Shown: positions 11,683 through 23,331 of the stretch, piece by piece
How the letters are laid out: each line of letters begins with the position of its first letter
How positions within the stretch are numbered: position 1 is the stretch's first letter
DNA from: Cycas panzhihuaensis
Taxonomy: Eukaryota; Cycadophyta
Direction: 5' to 3'
Length of the DNA stretch: 64,000 nt
Assembly (NCBI GenBank): GCA_023213395.1
Contig: CM041465.1
Span: forward strand, 117,869,741-117,933,740
Program-made: the position numbers and the translations under genes
Notes under the pieces: model-generated
What the model was told of the DNA's origin: nothing
What the model saw: only the letters and a program-made list of their open reading frames with translations
Database searches by the model: none

Positions 11683-12685
11683 TCAGGCAGGACAAAGGTA
11701 AACTATGTAGGCTAAGGTATAGGTTAGGTAGGGCCTAGAGGAGGTTGAGGTATATCCCAAGGCCCTATAGGTTAAGGTTGGATAGGATGAAAGGATAAGG
11801 TAGACCATGCCTCTAGGTTTTAGGTGATAGAGGTGTAAAATCCACTTGTTAGAGGGATAAGTAGGGCCAAATAAGAAAGTAGTTAGGTAGGAAAGAGACA
11901 TACCATGAAAGAGAAAGACACATATAGGGTTGTTATTCATAAGGGTTAAGAAGGAGGGGGGGAAGTCATGAAGCTACCCCCTATGAGGTGGCCTCCTATT
12001 GTGAGACTGCTTGCTATCTAGGTTGAGAAATATGTATGTATGAACTAACATTATTTCCAAATAAGTGGAATGCATATGTAGGAGTGGAATCAACTAAATA
12101 TCCCTAAAAGTATGCCCTTAAGGTGGCCACAATCTCCCAAGGGTTTTTAAGGGTTTGGGTATAGTTAAGTAAGACTTTATCCATTTGGCACTAATCAACG
12201 AAATATGGTTGAATAGTGGGACCTAAGTTTATTAGCATATCATGGGGTTGGGAAACTCTAATGATATGATTAGGGGAGCCTATAATATTTTGGTAAAAGG
12301 GAATTATCTCATATAGAGTATAGGAGGAAACCCTCACATTAGGGAGAGGGTGGTGCAGATCATAAGGATTGGTCACTTGTGACTAATTAAGGCCATAGGC
12401 CTAGTAAGGGTCTTGGTCTTGAAATGGGTCATAAGGTTAATAGGGTTGTTGGGATTGAAATGGGTCCACAAACCACTCGATGGGAGGTTGGTTTACTATT
12501 GAGGGATGTTTGACATACAAAGGGCTAGAGGGGATAGGTAAACTAGATATATTAGAGGTATGCCTTAAAGGCATGGGGAGATTCATGATATATAGGGGGT
12601 AAACCAAGGGAAATAAAATGCAAATGGAATGCCAAGGTGAATACTTAAATCCTAAAGTAGTGGAAGAAAGGTAAGAGATGCTCAT
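11683..12685 (-). pseudogene. Pro/Tyr-rich N-terminal region of Gypsy gag
   Basis: Several minus-strand open stretches (12685-12437, 12376-12191 and 11940-11683) are rich in Pro, Tyr, Ser and His and lie in series upstream of the capsid remnant. They are separated by stops and are best read as one eroded frame. No domain is recognisable. The assignment rests on composition, orientation and order. Confidence 0.35.
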
Positions 12686-14470
12686 AAGAAGTAATCATGT
12701 GCTCAAAATGGTGTTGCCTTAAGGCAAGAATTAAAATAGAACAAAGGGGAGAGTATGCAATATATCACCAACTCAGATTAATGAATCCCTAGTATGGTCA
12801 CTAATGAATGCCTCTAGTCAATAAATGGACTAGGATGATTACATAACATAACTGTGGACCTAGGGCAAAAAGGTATAAGTTAGGGAGAGAGAGGTTAAGG
12901 CCCCTATAGGGCACTCATGTGTCTTGTAGATATGAGTATAAGGTTGAAAGGAAGGAAGTTAGATTAGGGGTAATAGGTAAATGAGTGTAAATATAAATAA
13001 GGATAAGAGGGAAATGATCTTAATAGAAATCTATGTAACTATCTAGTAAGCTATCAATATAAATAAGCATACAAAAGGTAAGCATGAATGAAGAAAAGTA
13101 AAATGAAAGTTGCTAACTAACTGACAAAAGAGAGATAAAATTAATCTATTCTACTTAGTAATTACCTTTAGAGAGGCTAAACAATGCCTAATAAAGAGAC
13201 CTTAGAATGCAAGAGTGTCAATAGGGTGCATACATCCCAAATATCGACATGTTTACGTGCCTATTCCTAAAAACTACTCATCCTAAGAGTGACTAACCTA
13301 GCTTATCCTAAACTCTTAATAAACCTAAAATACTAAACTCAATTTATGAGGGGGAAGGGACCAATTGGAGCAAGAGGCCTGAAGAAGTTAGATTCATAAG
13401 ATTGATTTGCTTATGGATAAGTCAGTGGGGATTCATTAATATTGGTTACTCATCTCACAATGAGTGTAAAGCAATCCAATAGATTTTACATTTAATTCCA
13501 ATGAGCCTTGAACTCTAAGAGGTGAATATGATAAAGTCCATCACTCTCAATGGGATAAATAGAGCTCACTTAGTTATCTAAATCCCATGCATAAGTGCAA
13601 GGTAGGGATAAATACCTTCTACTGTATCATTTAAAATGTATATCAAAATACTCAACTCATCTAAGGGCATAAGACCACCCCTCTTATCTGACAATAAAAT
13701 CTAAGTAAATAATAAGTGATCTTCCTCTATTTATAAGGGAATAACCCTTGCTTAAAAGAGAACTAAAATGAGTAGAGAGTAAAGCCCTATAATACAACTA
13801 TATACATTTTTATTTTAGTAAAAAATTATAAAGAGTTCATAGTCTAATAGAAAAATCTTTTTGGTTCTATGGGCTTGATGACTCATAATAAGTGCAAGCC
13901 TCCACTCTATTTGGCCTTTACTAAAGTGTGTATATACAAGTAAAGGAGATGCAATGTAATGTAAATGCAATATGAAGAATGCAAGTTATTTTTCCCTCTT
14001 TTATCTTTTCTTGCTTTTAATGATTTTTATATTTTCTTGTAAAAGAAAGAAACTGACCTCCATACAAAGGGGAAGGAAGATCAAGTAGATATGCATTATA
14101 TATATACAGGCAAGCATTTCCTTTTACTTTTTAATGGAACTGTGGAATGAATGTATACATTTTTTTCTCTTTTTAGAAGTTAAAATTTATCAGGGAAGAA
14201 TTTATTGAAGAGTACCTAATTTTTGCTCTAAGTTTTTATTAATCACTTTCTTCTCTCACTATGTAGACTTTACCCAACAAACAAGATTAGTAAAAAATGC
14301 ATATATCAAGACTTTTAGGAAAAATCTTATAGCATTTATACTTACTAGATTGATTTATAATGAAAATAAAGTTTATTAAAATGATCAAAAGTACCTAAAA
14401 GATAATTTAAAAGTAAGCTTGATAACTCATACCTTCTAAGCAACTTTGGGAAAATTTTGGTAGCACTTCT

Positions 14471-14831
14471 TGCTAACATGGCGATTAATTATTAAGCAAA
14501 TTAGTTAATATTTATGTGGTTTAATTAAGTGAAAAGGTGTAAAGCCAAAATGTATGACTTATTTGGAGGGTCATAACCCTGATCAAGTGACATCTCTTAG
14601 AAGAATATATAATTCTTGAGCCCTTGGGTATTCAATGTATGAAACCATTGTGAAATAATTAAGTGATCTATCAAGGATCCTTTTGTGGTGGGTTTTTTCC
14701 TAAAATGATTTTCTTATGTAAATCTTGTATACTATGCATTTATTTTCTATGTGTATATTTATTTGCTTACTGTGTATAGTTAAAGATTTTATGAATGGAA
14801 ATATTTATATATGATTTCATATTCCTGAATA
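14471..14831 (+). repeat. element H 5' LTR
   Basis: It starts TGCTAACATGGCGATTAATT and matches 17963-18323 along its whole 361-bp length, including CTATCAAGGATCCTTTTGTG. The end is GAATA (from CA), directly before TGGTATTA. Confidence 0.85.
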
Positions 14832-14843
14832 TGGTATTAAATT
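14832..14843 (+). other. element H primer binding site, decayed
   Basis: TGGTATTAAATT follows the LTR with no spacer. The first six bases, and eight or more of the twelve, fit TGGTATCAGAGC. Confidence 0.5.
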
Positions 14844-16328
14844 CGTAAGGTCCTACACAACTGAAACTTAATGTTGAGTAAGGAAATGGGATCATTAGTT
14901 ACCGAGTAATGCTGTTTAACCCAAGATGAGTCTTGAGGGTCCATTAACCCTAACAACATGTAGAAGAAGGCACAGTATATCAATGGTGGTTGAAGCAGTG
15001 AAGATCACTATTCAATAGAATATAAGGGTTTATTAAAGTTAATATTTAAGCGTGAGGTCCATGTTTATGATTAGAGTTAGATCGTTGGGGGTCATTCGAA
15101 GCTGATTGAAGAACTATAATAGTCATTCAAGCTAGTAGAGCATGTACTGATGACGATTCGATGAATTTAAGGACAACCATCCTTGTATACATGTAATTTA
15201 GTTCAATTCTCAATAAAGCTCTCTAAATTTTCAATGAAATAAGCTTGTATTACCATTAAATCTTCTTCTCTACATTGGTGGACATGATTGGAGCCAAGGT
15301 TTAGTGTTTTTCTGTCCTTATTTAAATTCTAGCCTGTGTACATAGTAATAATAGCTTAAGTTCATTAAACAATACTATCTTTACATGGGATTGAACCTCA
15401 TTTATAACTCATATATATGAAATAAGCCCATATTTGGGATATTTATGGCTATTATCTACATGGCTGGGAAGACTACAAGTTGGCTGAGTGGATTACAAGT
15501 TGGTTGGGTACTATATACATGAACACAGCTGCATCTATGTGTTAGACATTAACTGGGCATATTTTATATTGGCTAACCATGTGTTGTATTGACTAGGCAT
15601 GAGTAGGAGGCTACTGGGTAGAGTTGGGATAGTTTACCAGTTGTATAAGCCTGGGTAAAGGTCAGTGTAATACCCATTGGTCCATGTAATGTGCCCAGGT
15701 CACATATATGCTTGGCTACCACACCTTCCCATATCACATAAATACGACCTTTAAATCCCATCATTTGATGATTATTACTAAGGTTTATACTTAGTAAATA
15801 ATCGCATGACTTGTGTCTTTCATTTTTACCACATGGTTTAAGTTAAAAGGCATGAGGTATATTGGAAAGTTGTAACCTAGAGAATATACCTTTTGGTGTA
15901 TTCTTTTCAATTAAACTTTATAAAAGTGACCCTTAGACCATTGAAGCATAATATATTTACTTATTGTGAAGTTATTTGAGACATTCTTGAGCCATTTTAA
16001 GCATGGATTGAGGATGTTATTATGTATTTTTCACTTGGAGACCATGCATCATCGCATGTGAAGCCATCCTTTGATTTGGAACATATTTTTTAAGCCTTTA
16101 TTTGTGTTAGTTATGATATTTACATGGCTATTTAAGGCCATTTGTTAATGGTTTATCAGGAATAAATAGTCAATGGTTCACTTAACATGGGTATAGTCAG
16201 TGTTAGGTGCCCTTAGAAGCATGATTATGAGCCAAAGAAATACACCAGGGTGCATTTTATTTTGCATACATTCATTTTTGGTATCAATTGGTTCATATTG
16301 AAGCCCATTTCTTGAGATGGAGTGCATT

Positions 16329-17101
16329 ATGCCTAAAGTTATCTTCAATGATAACAATTTTAGCGAGTGGAAGGCCAATATGGAGATTATTTTGATGGTG
16401 AATCAACTCTAGGGAATCACCAAGGTGAAAGTGGACATAATTTTATTAGACCACAAGGAGTGAATTTGTCTCGAAGAGAAAAAATTTATAGACGTGGGAC
16501 TATTGAAACTGTCACTAGTGCTACACCAGAGAGTGTTGGTTCACAATATGGACAAACAGGATAAAATATGGACAAAATTATATGATACATTTAAGAAGAA
16601 GAAGATAAATAAGCTTTTTGCCTTGATGTTAGAGTTGTTTAATTTGTGTGTGGAAGATGAGAACAATATTAGCTCCTACATTAATAAAATCACAAACTTG
16701 AAAAATAATCTAGAAGAACTGAAGTAGAACTCAATCGATGATGCATTATTATTTACAATAATCATGTTGAAGCTACTAGTTGTATTCACTACTTTCCAAA
16801 CCATTTACGGTAAAGATGAAGTGATGGAAGCATAAACGTTTGATGGGATTAAAAACCTAATTCTAGTGGAGGATGCCAAACTTAAACATCATGGAATACT
16901 TGGAGGTTCTGACTTAAGTTAGGCCCTAGCCATGAAAACTCAGAGGAAGAAGGCCGCTAAGGAGGAGAAAATCACACAGAGGTTAGGAGAAAGTTCTCAA
17001 GATAAGAAAACATTTAATAGAAAATGTAATTACTATAAGAAGGATGGTAACTATGAGAAGAATTGTTGGTTCAAGAATTATGACAAGCACAAAGTCAACT
17101 A
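16329..17101 (+). pseudogene. Copia gag (UBN2 type) with CCHC knuckle, element H
   Basis: The frame starts MPKVIFNDNNFSEWKANME, the usual opening of a plant Copia gag with Trp in the W-K-x-x-M context. It continues with IWTKLYDTFKKKKINKLFA and LELFNLCVEDENNISSYINK, the helical UBN2 core. Near the end comes CNYYKKDGNYEKNCW, a CX2CX4HX4C zinc knuckle in which the second Cys and the His are lost. At least four stops interrupt the frame. Gag would coat the RNA in virus-like particles. The lost zinc ligands agree with long inactivity. Confidence 0.72.
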
Positions 17102-17199
17102 GGATGATAAATTTGGAATGTAAAATTATAAACCAGTTATAACACCATGTGTAAAATGCATAAAGTTATAAAAGAATATGGCCAAGCCCTCTATAGATG

Positions 17200-17790
17200 C
17201 CACAAAGTAGCACCGGTTAGTAGGGAGATTGATCTATTTAACTTATACCAGGCATGATATCACATACCCTATCAGGTGGGTTTCTCACTACATGTAGAAT
17301 ACTTAGGAATCTCATTTGGTTGTAAAGAAGCTGATTCTAAAGTATTTAAAGGGGGTAATCAATCTTGGTCTCAAATAACATTGAGATAAAGAGATACGAT
17401 TGCATGGATACACAGATACTAATTATGGAGGAGATTCTGATGATTAGAAGTGTTGGATATATATATTTGGTGTTGGCAATGGATTTATTTTGTGGTAGTT
17501 GAAGAAGCAATAGATAGTGGCACTATCTTCTACAGAGGCAAAATATTAGGGACTCAATGCTAGTGCAAAGGAAGCTATATGGTTACAAGGTTACTTAGAG
17601 TTTCTAATGGATGCCTAGTTATCTTTGTTGATAATCATAGTACCATTTATCTGTCAAAGAATCTAGAGTTTCATACGTGTACGAAGTACATTAAGATTTA
17701 GCACCATTACATTCGTGAACAGATCAAATCAAGGAACCTATAGGTTGACTATAGTCTAAGTGAATTCTAACCTATAGATGTGTTCACCAA
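17200..17790 (+). pseudogene. Copia RT C-terminus and RNase H, element H
   Basis: The frame reads RLVGRLIYLTYTRHDITYP, then HGYTDTNYGGDSDD (the first RNase H Asp region). It continues with VALSSTEAKY with the catalytic Glu, then AKEAIWLQGYLEFL. The last recognisable part before the LTR is an EFxPIDVFTKPL-like end. Stops and at least one frameshift are present. It abuts the gag remnant, so everything from protease to the RT palm has been deleted. Confidence 0.75.
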
Positions 17791-17950
17791 ACCTCTCATT
17801 GAAGATTAATTTACGAAGATGTGTACCGAACTTAGACTCATCAATGTTATCATGGAGGAGAGATGTATTGATAAAGATAAAGAAGTTGTAGGATAATTCT
17901 AACCTTTTTGATAACACAACTATTGCAGTTGGAAGGCTTCCTACATTCAC

Positions 17951-17962
17951 ATTAGAGGGGGA
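17951..17962 (+). other. element H polypurine tract
   Basis: ATTAGAGGGGGA lies directly before the TGCTAATGTGG start of the 3' LTR. Confidence 0.8.
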
Positions 17963-18323
17963 TGCTAATGTGGCAGTTAATTATTAAGCCACTTAGTTAA
18001 AGTTAATGTAGTTTAATTAAGTAAAATGGTGCAAAGCCAAAAGGTGTGACTTATTCGAAGGGTCACAACCCTAATCAGGTGATACCTCTTAGATGAATAT
18101 ATAATCCTTGAGCCCTTGTGTATTCAATGTATCAAGCCATTATGAAATAATCAAGTGATCCATCAAGGATCCTTTTGTTGTGGGTTTTTTCTTGAAAGGG
18201 TTTTCCCACATAAATCATGTATATTGTACATATATTTTCTATGTGTATATTTGTTTACTTATTGTGTATGGTTAAAGATTCTGCAAATGGGAACATTTGT
18301 ATATGATTTCATGTTCCCAAATA
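17963..18323 (+). repeat. element H 3' LTR
   Basis: It is the 361-bp partner of 14471-14831. It starts TGCTAATGTGGCAG and ends CAAATA. CTTTT follows as the right target duplication. Confidence 0.85.
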
Positions 18324-18328
18324 CTTTT

Positions 18329-19169
18329 ATTTCCCTACATGCACCAAAAGCTTATAAAAAGAATTGAAAATGTGGCGAAGGTACTAATCTTGCTCTCAAA
18401 GCTTCTAGACTTATAAGAAAAGCTTTAAGGACATGCTTCACCACGTATCAACTTAACGCATGCATATATATAGTAAATATAACAATTTAAAAGTAATGTA
18501 ATCAAATAGAAATTATAAATTTTAAGAAAATTAAATTTTGTAATAAGTAGAGTTTTAGAATTAGTGGAGTTGTTACCATATTCCTAATATGAATGATGTT
18601 AGTTAGCCATTTTTTCCCCTACAAAATGCTTCTAACAAAGAGAAAAGTAAATTAAGATAGGAAAATAAACAAAGAGCCAAGCAATAATGCAATAAAAAAT
18701 TGAAATAAAATAAAAGTTAAGTAGAACTAAAAAGAGAGGATAAAATACAAATGAAGTGAGGGGTATTATCCTAACTCTCAACCAAAAAAGCTAACTCATG
18801 ATGTGATTACTTGATCTAAGAAGTCTCTAACATTGAATTGCATCTAAACTCCATGTAAAAAGTGGAAGTCAATAGGAAAATTTAAAAATGAATGGGAGTC
18901 TACAAGAATTTTATAAGTATTCTAGTTACATAAGACTATCACAATTTGGATTTTACTCCTTATGGAAAGAGAGAGAGAGATTTATAAAAAATGAATTCAG
19001 TGAAAGAATAGTTTTGGGCCTAAGGTTTGGAATCAAAGCATAAGCCAATACCATGGGTATATTACCTATGGATTTGACCCAATATTAATATTAGAATATT
19101 TAATAGGAAAATAGTTTTGGTGTAATTAATAAATGAAATACCATCCTTTGTAGGATACTTCATATTTTG
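18329..19169. other. unassigned sequence between elements H and C
   Basis: This is 840 bp of A-rich sequence with no frame or paired repeat that I can identify. It contains a short GA run at 18966-18980. It probably belongs to the older element into which H inserted. Confidence 0.4.
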
Positions 19170-19174
19170 ATTTT

Positions 19175-19561
19175 TATTGAAAAATAAATGATGGAGAATA
19201 GGGCAGAACATATACAAAATAATCATAAATCAATACATCATTGTTGCATAAACATAAGATGTTTTGTATTAAATCTATTTTTGTAGAAGAGAATTACAAA
19301 TTTCTAAAAGTAGGCGGTGTCTAAAGACATCAAGGTTATACACCCCTCAAAATATATAGTTTGGGGGAGGAGGGAAACTCCTCAACCCCTAGAATTTAAA
19401 TAATAATAAAATAATAACTTAACTCAAATTAACTTAAATAAAATCAACCTTAACTTATACTTACCTACACATGTAAGCACCCACATGTGTAAATTGATGA
19501 GAGTGAGGTGTGCACTCTTGGTTGGAAGGTGGGAGTGAGGTGATGAGCATTAACCCTAACA
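19175..19561 (-). repeat. element C 3' LTR
   Basis: It is 387 bp and starts on the minus strand at 19561 with TGTTAGGGTTAATGC. It pairs with 28873-29273. ATTTT abuts its left end. Confidence 0.85.
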
Positions 19562-19572
19562 TTCTCCCACTT
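19562..19572 (-). other. element C polypurine tract
   Basis: On the minus strand AAGTGGGAGAA lies directly before the 3' LTR. It corresponds to AAGGGGGAGAA in B. Confidence 0.75.
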
Positions 19573-19734
19573 AATGATCATCATGAGAAATGTCTTCTCT
19601 TTAAACTTGTGAAATTTATACTTGAAAAAATCTTTAAAATTTTATCTTTTAGCTTGATCATTATCAACTCTTCTCATCCTTTTTGCAATGTATGTGTCTT
19701 CGCCATTGGAGGGTGCAAAAAATCTGTAAGTAAA

Positions 19735-20285
19735 TGAAGCTTGATTCAAATGTGGAGGTGTGGCTACAACTTTGACTTTATCTCCTGAAACTTTAAGAAA
19801 ACTTTGAACTTGAACTTTGTCTTATGAAATTTTTGTGTTATGTGCAACTGTCATATCATCATATCTCTCCCCTTTAGATGGAGGATTAAGTTCTTGTGCA
19901 ATAAGATGATCATGCATTTGACTTGAATCTTCCTTGGTCTCTTCATTATAATCCACCTATTCTGGCACCTGTCTCGCATGCTCAACATCAATGTTAAATT
20001 CATTGAGGGTATCCCCCCCTAAGTAGAAATCAGAATGTACCACACGGATTTAGAAGTTGTTAGTTCACAAACTCTAGAAAAGACATTATTATCTATAGTG
20101 CAAAATAATAAAGCTAGGGTTTTATTTTCCTTTTTAATGTTTTCCTTAATACTAACATCATACTCATCTTATAGGTAACTCCAAAAATTATGTATAATAA
20201 AATAATTTTGTATTGTTTGATTCCATAGTGAAAAATTATGGCCATCAAATATAGGAAATTATATTTTATTAAGATTGATTATCAT
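19735..20285 (-). pseudogene. gag-like ORF of element C
   Basis: The minus-strand start codon at 20285 opens the same frame as in A and B, with IFDGHNFSLW followed by NYFII. The middle part has DEYDVSIKENI and LLFCTIDNNVFS. Several stops and shifts break it. The tail carries the acidic, Lys-rich repeats of the family and no zinc knuckle. As in its relatives it ends close to the polypurine tract. Gag-like capsid function is inferred from the UBN2-like opening only. Confidence 0.62.
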
Positions 20286-22471
20286 TTTACCAAAAATTTT
20301 AGTACATAAAAGGAATATTCTTTTACTAAGTCAAAAACCTCAATAAATGAATAAATATGACAAACTTATAAGATATAATTTTAGATAAAATTTAAAATAT
20401 AATGAATATATGAGTAAATTTTGAATATAATAAAGATCTTCTTAGCTAGGTATGGATTAAAACTTTCATGATGATAAATAAAGAAGTCTTAACCTTTTAT
20501 TTTTTTAAATGAAGGGGTATTTTAAATGTTTAAGTTTATCAGATTCAAATCTATATTAAACAATGACAGTATAATGTGAAATTATATGAATATAAAGATT
20601 AATAAAAAATCTATTCAATGGAAGTCATCGTTTTGAAAACGGGTTCCTACAAGTCAATATTTTGATGAAGCAAAGGTACAGACCTCTTTTCAAGGCCTAA
20701 TGGGAGCTTGGGGCTCAAAATATTATAAAATACTAATAAAATACTTATAGAATGCTAGAAAATAACCAAGTATAGTTTATAGGGCTGCTTAATATACTTT
20801 TCAATTGAAATTTTGAAAAATAATATATACAAAATGTGTAATAATGATAGATTGGAGGTAATTAAGTACCTCAACTTTGATGGCTTTGACAATAAGTAAA
20901 AACACTTCAAAACTTATAAATAATAGTGTTAATTCGAAGAGGAGTGAGTCAGTTTCCTAACAAAATTGACGAAACTGAATTCTGATATGAAATATAAAAG
21001 TTATAATAAAAATGGCAACAAGTACTTTTATGGTAAAAAGTTTAAAAGGTGCTAAAAAACACTAAAATGTCACTTTGGTCGATTAAAATAATGATTAAAT
21101 AAATCTTAAAAAATAAAATAAATTGATGGTAATAAAGTTTTTTGATAGTAGATGACTGCAAAATATATCTGGGTAGAAAATAATCACCCGGTGATAAAAT
21201 ATAATCCAATGAAAAATGGATTTTATAAAAATAGTTTTAAAAGATTCTAAAAATCAATGCTTAACTTTGAACTGATTAGAACCTAGTCAAATCAGCTCCA
21301 AATAGGTCATATGACCAGTCAAAATCATACCTCAAAGCATTTCTAACGCAATGGGATAGGTTTTGTTAGAAACTTATGACCCAGTGAAAAGTTATGGCAA
21401 AATGTTTCCAGGTACTCTATGTAAAATGAAAAAAAAAAAAAAAGTTTATAAAAGTTGTTGGCCTCTTTTGAAACGAGATAACGGTTATATGAGGGTTTAT
21501 ATGACCAGGGGCCAAGACTTGAGGGGCTTATATCTTTTAAACATGGATTTAAAATATATATATAATGTAGTTTAATTTTTTAAAAACTTTATATTTATAA
21601 AGGATATAAAAAATAACACATCGAATCAAATTTTGAATGTGTTGTGACCGCCGCCGTCTGTCGTCGTGCCTGTCACATGGACCTGCACACCGATGCCAGA
21701 CCTATGAACTAGGCCACAATGAGATCGTCGCAACCACATAAAGACACTGCCTACACTATGCTCTACCTCTATCATGCGGTTTGACTCAAGGTTCGACAAC
21801 AGGGCAGGTAGGAAAGCTGAAGTCTACTCTTCCTTCTCGTTCATAGGGGAGGCCCGAGAGAATCCGCTATGGGAAATGGTACAGGAAGTTTTGGTAAGAG
21901 GAGAAACGCAGAATCGGGGATCAAAAATATTTTCATGAGCAACTGGAATTTCGTCTTTGAGGCCCTATAATTAGAGTAAAATTTGGTTATGTTTTTTTTA
22001 GGAAATTAATTACTATGGTCCTTCCAGGATTAAGTTTATAGCAGAACATCAAAAATTTATAGGAGGTAACATAAGAAAATCTGATCACCAAGTCCCCGTG
22101 GAGCTATAAAGTCATGATGGACGTGGCCATGACCGACTTATTGTGACTCCCTAAACAACCACCAGCTAAATGGGTGTCTCTACCACCGACGTAAATGAGA
22201 AATGACTGGACACAGTGTTCATCTATCTCGATCAAGAGTTAGAGTAAGAGACGGGGGACGTACAACAAGCTACACGTGATATGGATATGGGTCTCTTATT
22301 TTAAAAAATATTTTTGGTTTTGTTTAACAAGGGGGAGAGATAATTATTTTGTTAGACCAAGCTTGCCAGTATGCATTAAAGGTTGAAAGTTGAGTTCACA
22401 AGAGATTTCTTCTTGCACTCTAGCAGTAGTAGTGGTTGTGGTATCAATGGAACCAAGAGTTTTCCTGTGTT

Positions 22472-22591
22472 GACCGAGATAATGGAACAATTACCTTAAT
22501 GAACACTGGCATTGGAATGACAAAGGAAGAACTTGTTGATTGCCTTGGAGCAATAGCCCAAAGTGGAACTGCAAAGTTCTCAAAAGCATTG
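22472..22591 (+). pseudogene. organellar-type HSP90 fragment (N-terminal ATPase domain)
   Basis: The 40 codons read [20 protein letters not shown] then [20 protein letters not shown]. The segment N/D-T-G-I-G-M-T is the HSP90 nucleotide-binding loop of the GHKL ATPase fold. The following [19 protein letters not shown] pattern fits plant plastid/mitochondrial HSP90 better than the cytosolic form. The Asp usual in the D-T-G-I-G-M motif is replaced by Asn. The frame is uninterrupted, but similarity stops sharply after KAL, so this is one exon or part of one. In the organelle the intact chaperone folds client proteins. This piece cannot function. It lies antisense to element C. Confidence 0.85.
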
Positions 22592-22960
22592 ATCGGTTCT
22601 AACAACACAATGTTTGAGATCTGACAGTTATTCACAACAATATTGAAGATCAATGCAGTATAATGGATCCCTTATTCTTTCATCTTCTATACCTAGCTGC
22701 AGTATTTGTGGATCCCTTATAGCTGTACAATCATAAGTATAAGAAACCAAAACTATGATTGCTAGAACTAATTCAGGATTGAAAATGTGGAAATTTGTAT
22801 AAGTTTTATGTTAATATGGATCACATTTTCTTGCAAAGTTATTCACTTTCTTTTGATTTTTGTTTAATGGTTTATGGATTTGAGAGTATAAGTTTGCTTT
22901 TCTGATTAGTTTGCTAAATCTTATAGAAGAGTATTTATATTTTTAAAACAAACAAAAAAA

Positions 22961-23096
22961 ATGTCTGATATTTCAAAGATGTTTTTGGAAGCAAAGGATA
23001 ATGTGAAGGTCTTGACAACTCTTGAGTGCTATTTCAAGATAATTTCTAGTGAACCTTTGCCAAGGGTTCTTGAAACAATAAGTCCTATGATGAATG
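22961..23096 (+). pseudogene. dynein heavy chain fragment, first half (split by element D)
   Basis: The frame reads MSDISKMFLEAKDNVKVL, then TTLECYFKIISSEPLPRVLE and TISPMMN. This is the N-terminal tail region (DHC_N1) of dynein heavy chains, marked by the A-x-DNVK-x-L-x-TLE signature. The reading frame runs to 23096 and continues after D, once one copy of the GAATG target duplication is removed. It is preceded by T-rich and A-rich sequence that looks like intron, so the capture probably came from genomic DNA or unspliced RNA. Dynein heavy chains drive flagellar beating and, in other eukaryotes, minus-end transport. It lies antisense to element C. Confidence 0.8.
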
Positions 23097-23319
23097 TGTT
23101 AGAATATTAATGAACATTTGATTTGTCCCACATGCAAGTGGATCCTACTCTTCCATCATGACTTGTATTATAAATACATAACTTTCTGTATCATATTGTA
23201 ATGATATTATAATGATATTTTCTTAATACAATGGAGGTACCTTAAGGGTACTGTTCGATCCTATGGAGGTGTGTTTCATTCTGTTTGTAAATATTATTTA
23301 TGTAGGTTGATTTCCAGCA
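23097..23319 (+). repeat. element D 5' LTR
   Basis: It is 223 bp and runs TGTTAGAATATTAATG to TTGATTTCCAGCA. It contains a TTGTATTATAAATAC stretch that could serve as a TATA element. Confidence 0.92.
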
Positions 23320-23331
23320 TGGTATTAGAGC
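23320..23331 (+). other. element D primer binding site
   Basis: TGGTATTAGAGC follows the LTR with no spacer and is one base from the initiator-Met primer site. Confidence 0.85.

Larger units (their letters stand above)
9551..14470 (-). mobile_element. degenerate Ty3/Gypsy element (gag region recognisable)
   Basis: This stretch is G/A-rich on the plus strand, and its minus strand reads as a stop-ridden Gypsy polyprotein. The capsid-like part is at 10560-11030. A Pro/Tyr-rich region, as found upstream of gag cores in some plant Gypsy elements, is at about 11680-12690. The part right of 12700 to the H insertion (13000-14470) has no coding signal that I can read and may be leader or LTR sequence. 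No LTR pair or primer site was found, so the ends are not defined. It is of the same family as the plus-strand Gypsy remains at 50339-52140. Confidence 0.5.
14471..18323 (+). mobile_element. element H: Copia retrotransposon with deleted pol
   Basis: This 3.85-kb element has two 361-bp LTRs (14471-14831 and 17963-18323). Its flanks are CTTCT and CTTTT, a target duplication with one transition. A decayed primer site follows the 5' LTR. About 1.5 kb of leader precedes gag at 16329. Gag runs through a CCHC-like knuckle at about 17020-17075 and then passes, within about 120 nt, into the C-terminal RT/RNase H part. Protease, integrase and the RT core are missing. A run of G before the 3' LTR is the polypurine tract. 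Many stops show it is inactive. Confidence 0.82.

Noticed and set aside
16367-16564. 65-codon plus-strand ORF at the start of the element H gag
   Set aside because: It is out of frame with the gag opening MPKVIFNDNNFSEW and overlaps it. The gag frame carries the family motifs.
21363-21575. 70-codon plus-strand ORF in the 3' internal segment of element C
   Set aside because: It is antisense to the element, crosses a poly(A) run, and lies in sequence shared with B and A, where it is not kept open.
22444-22653. Minus-strand ORF over the HSP90 fragment
   Set aside because: It is the antisense shadow of the plus-strand HSP90 frame, which has clear family motifs.
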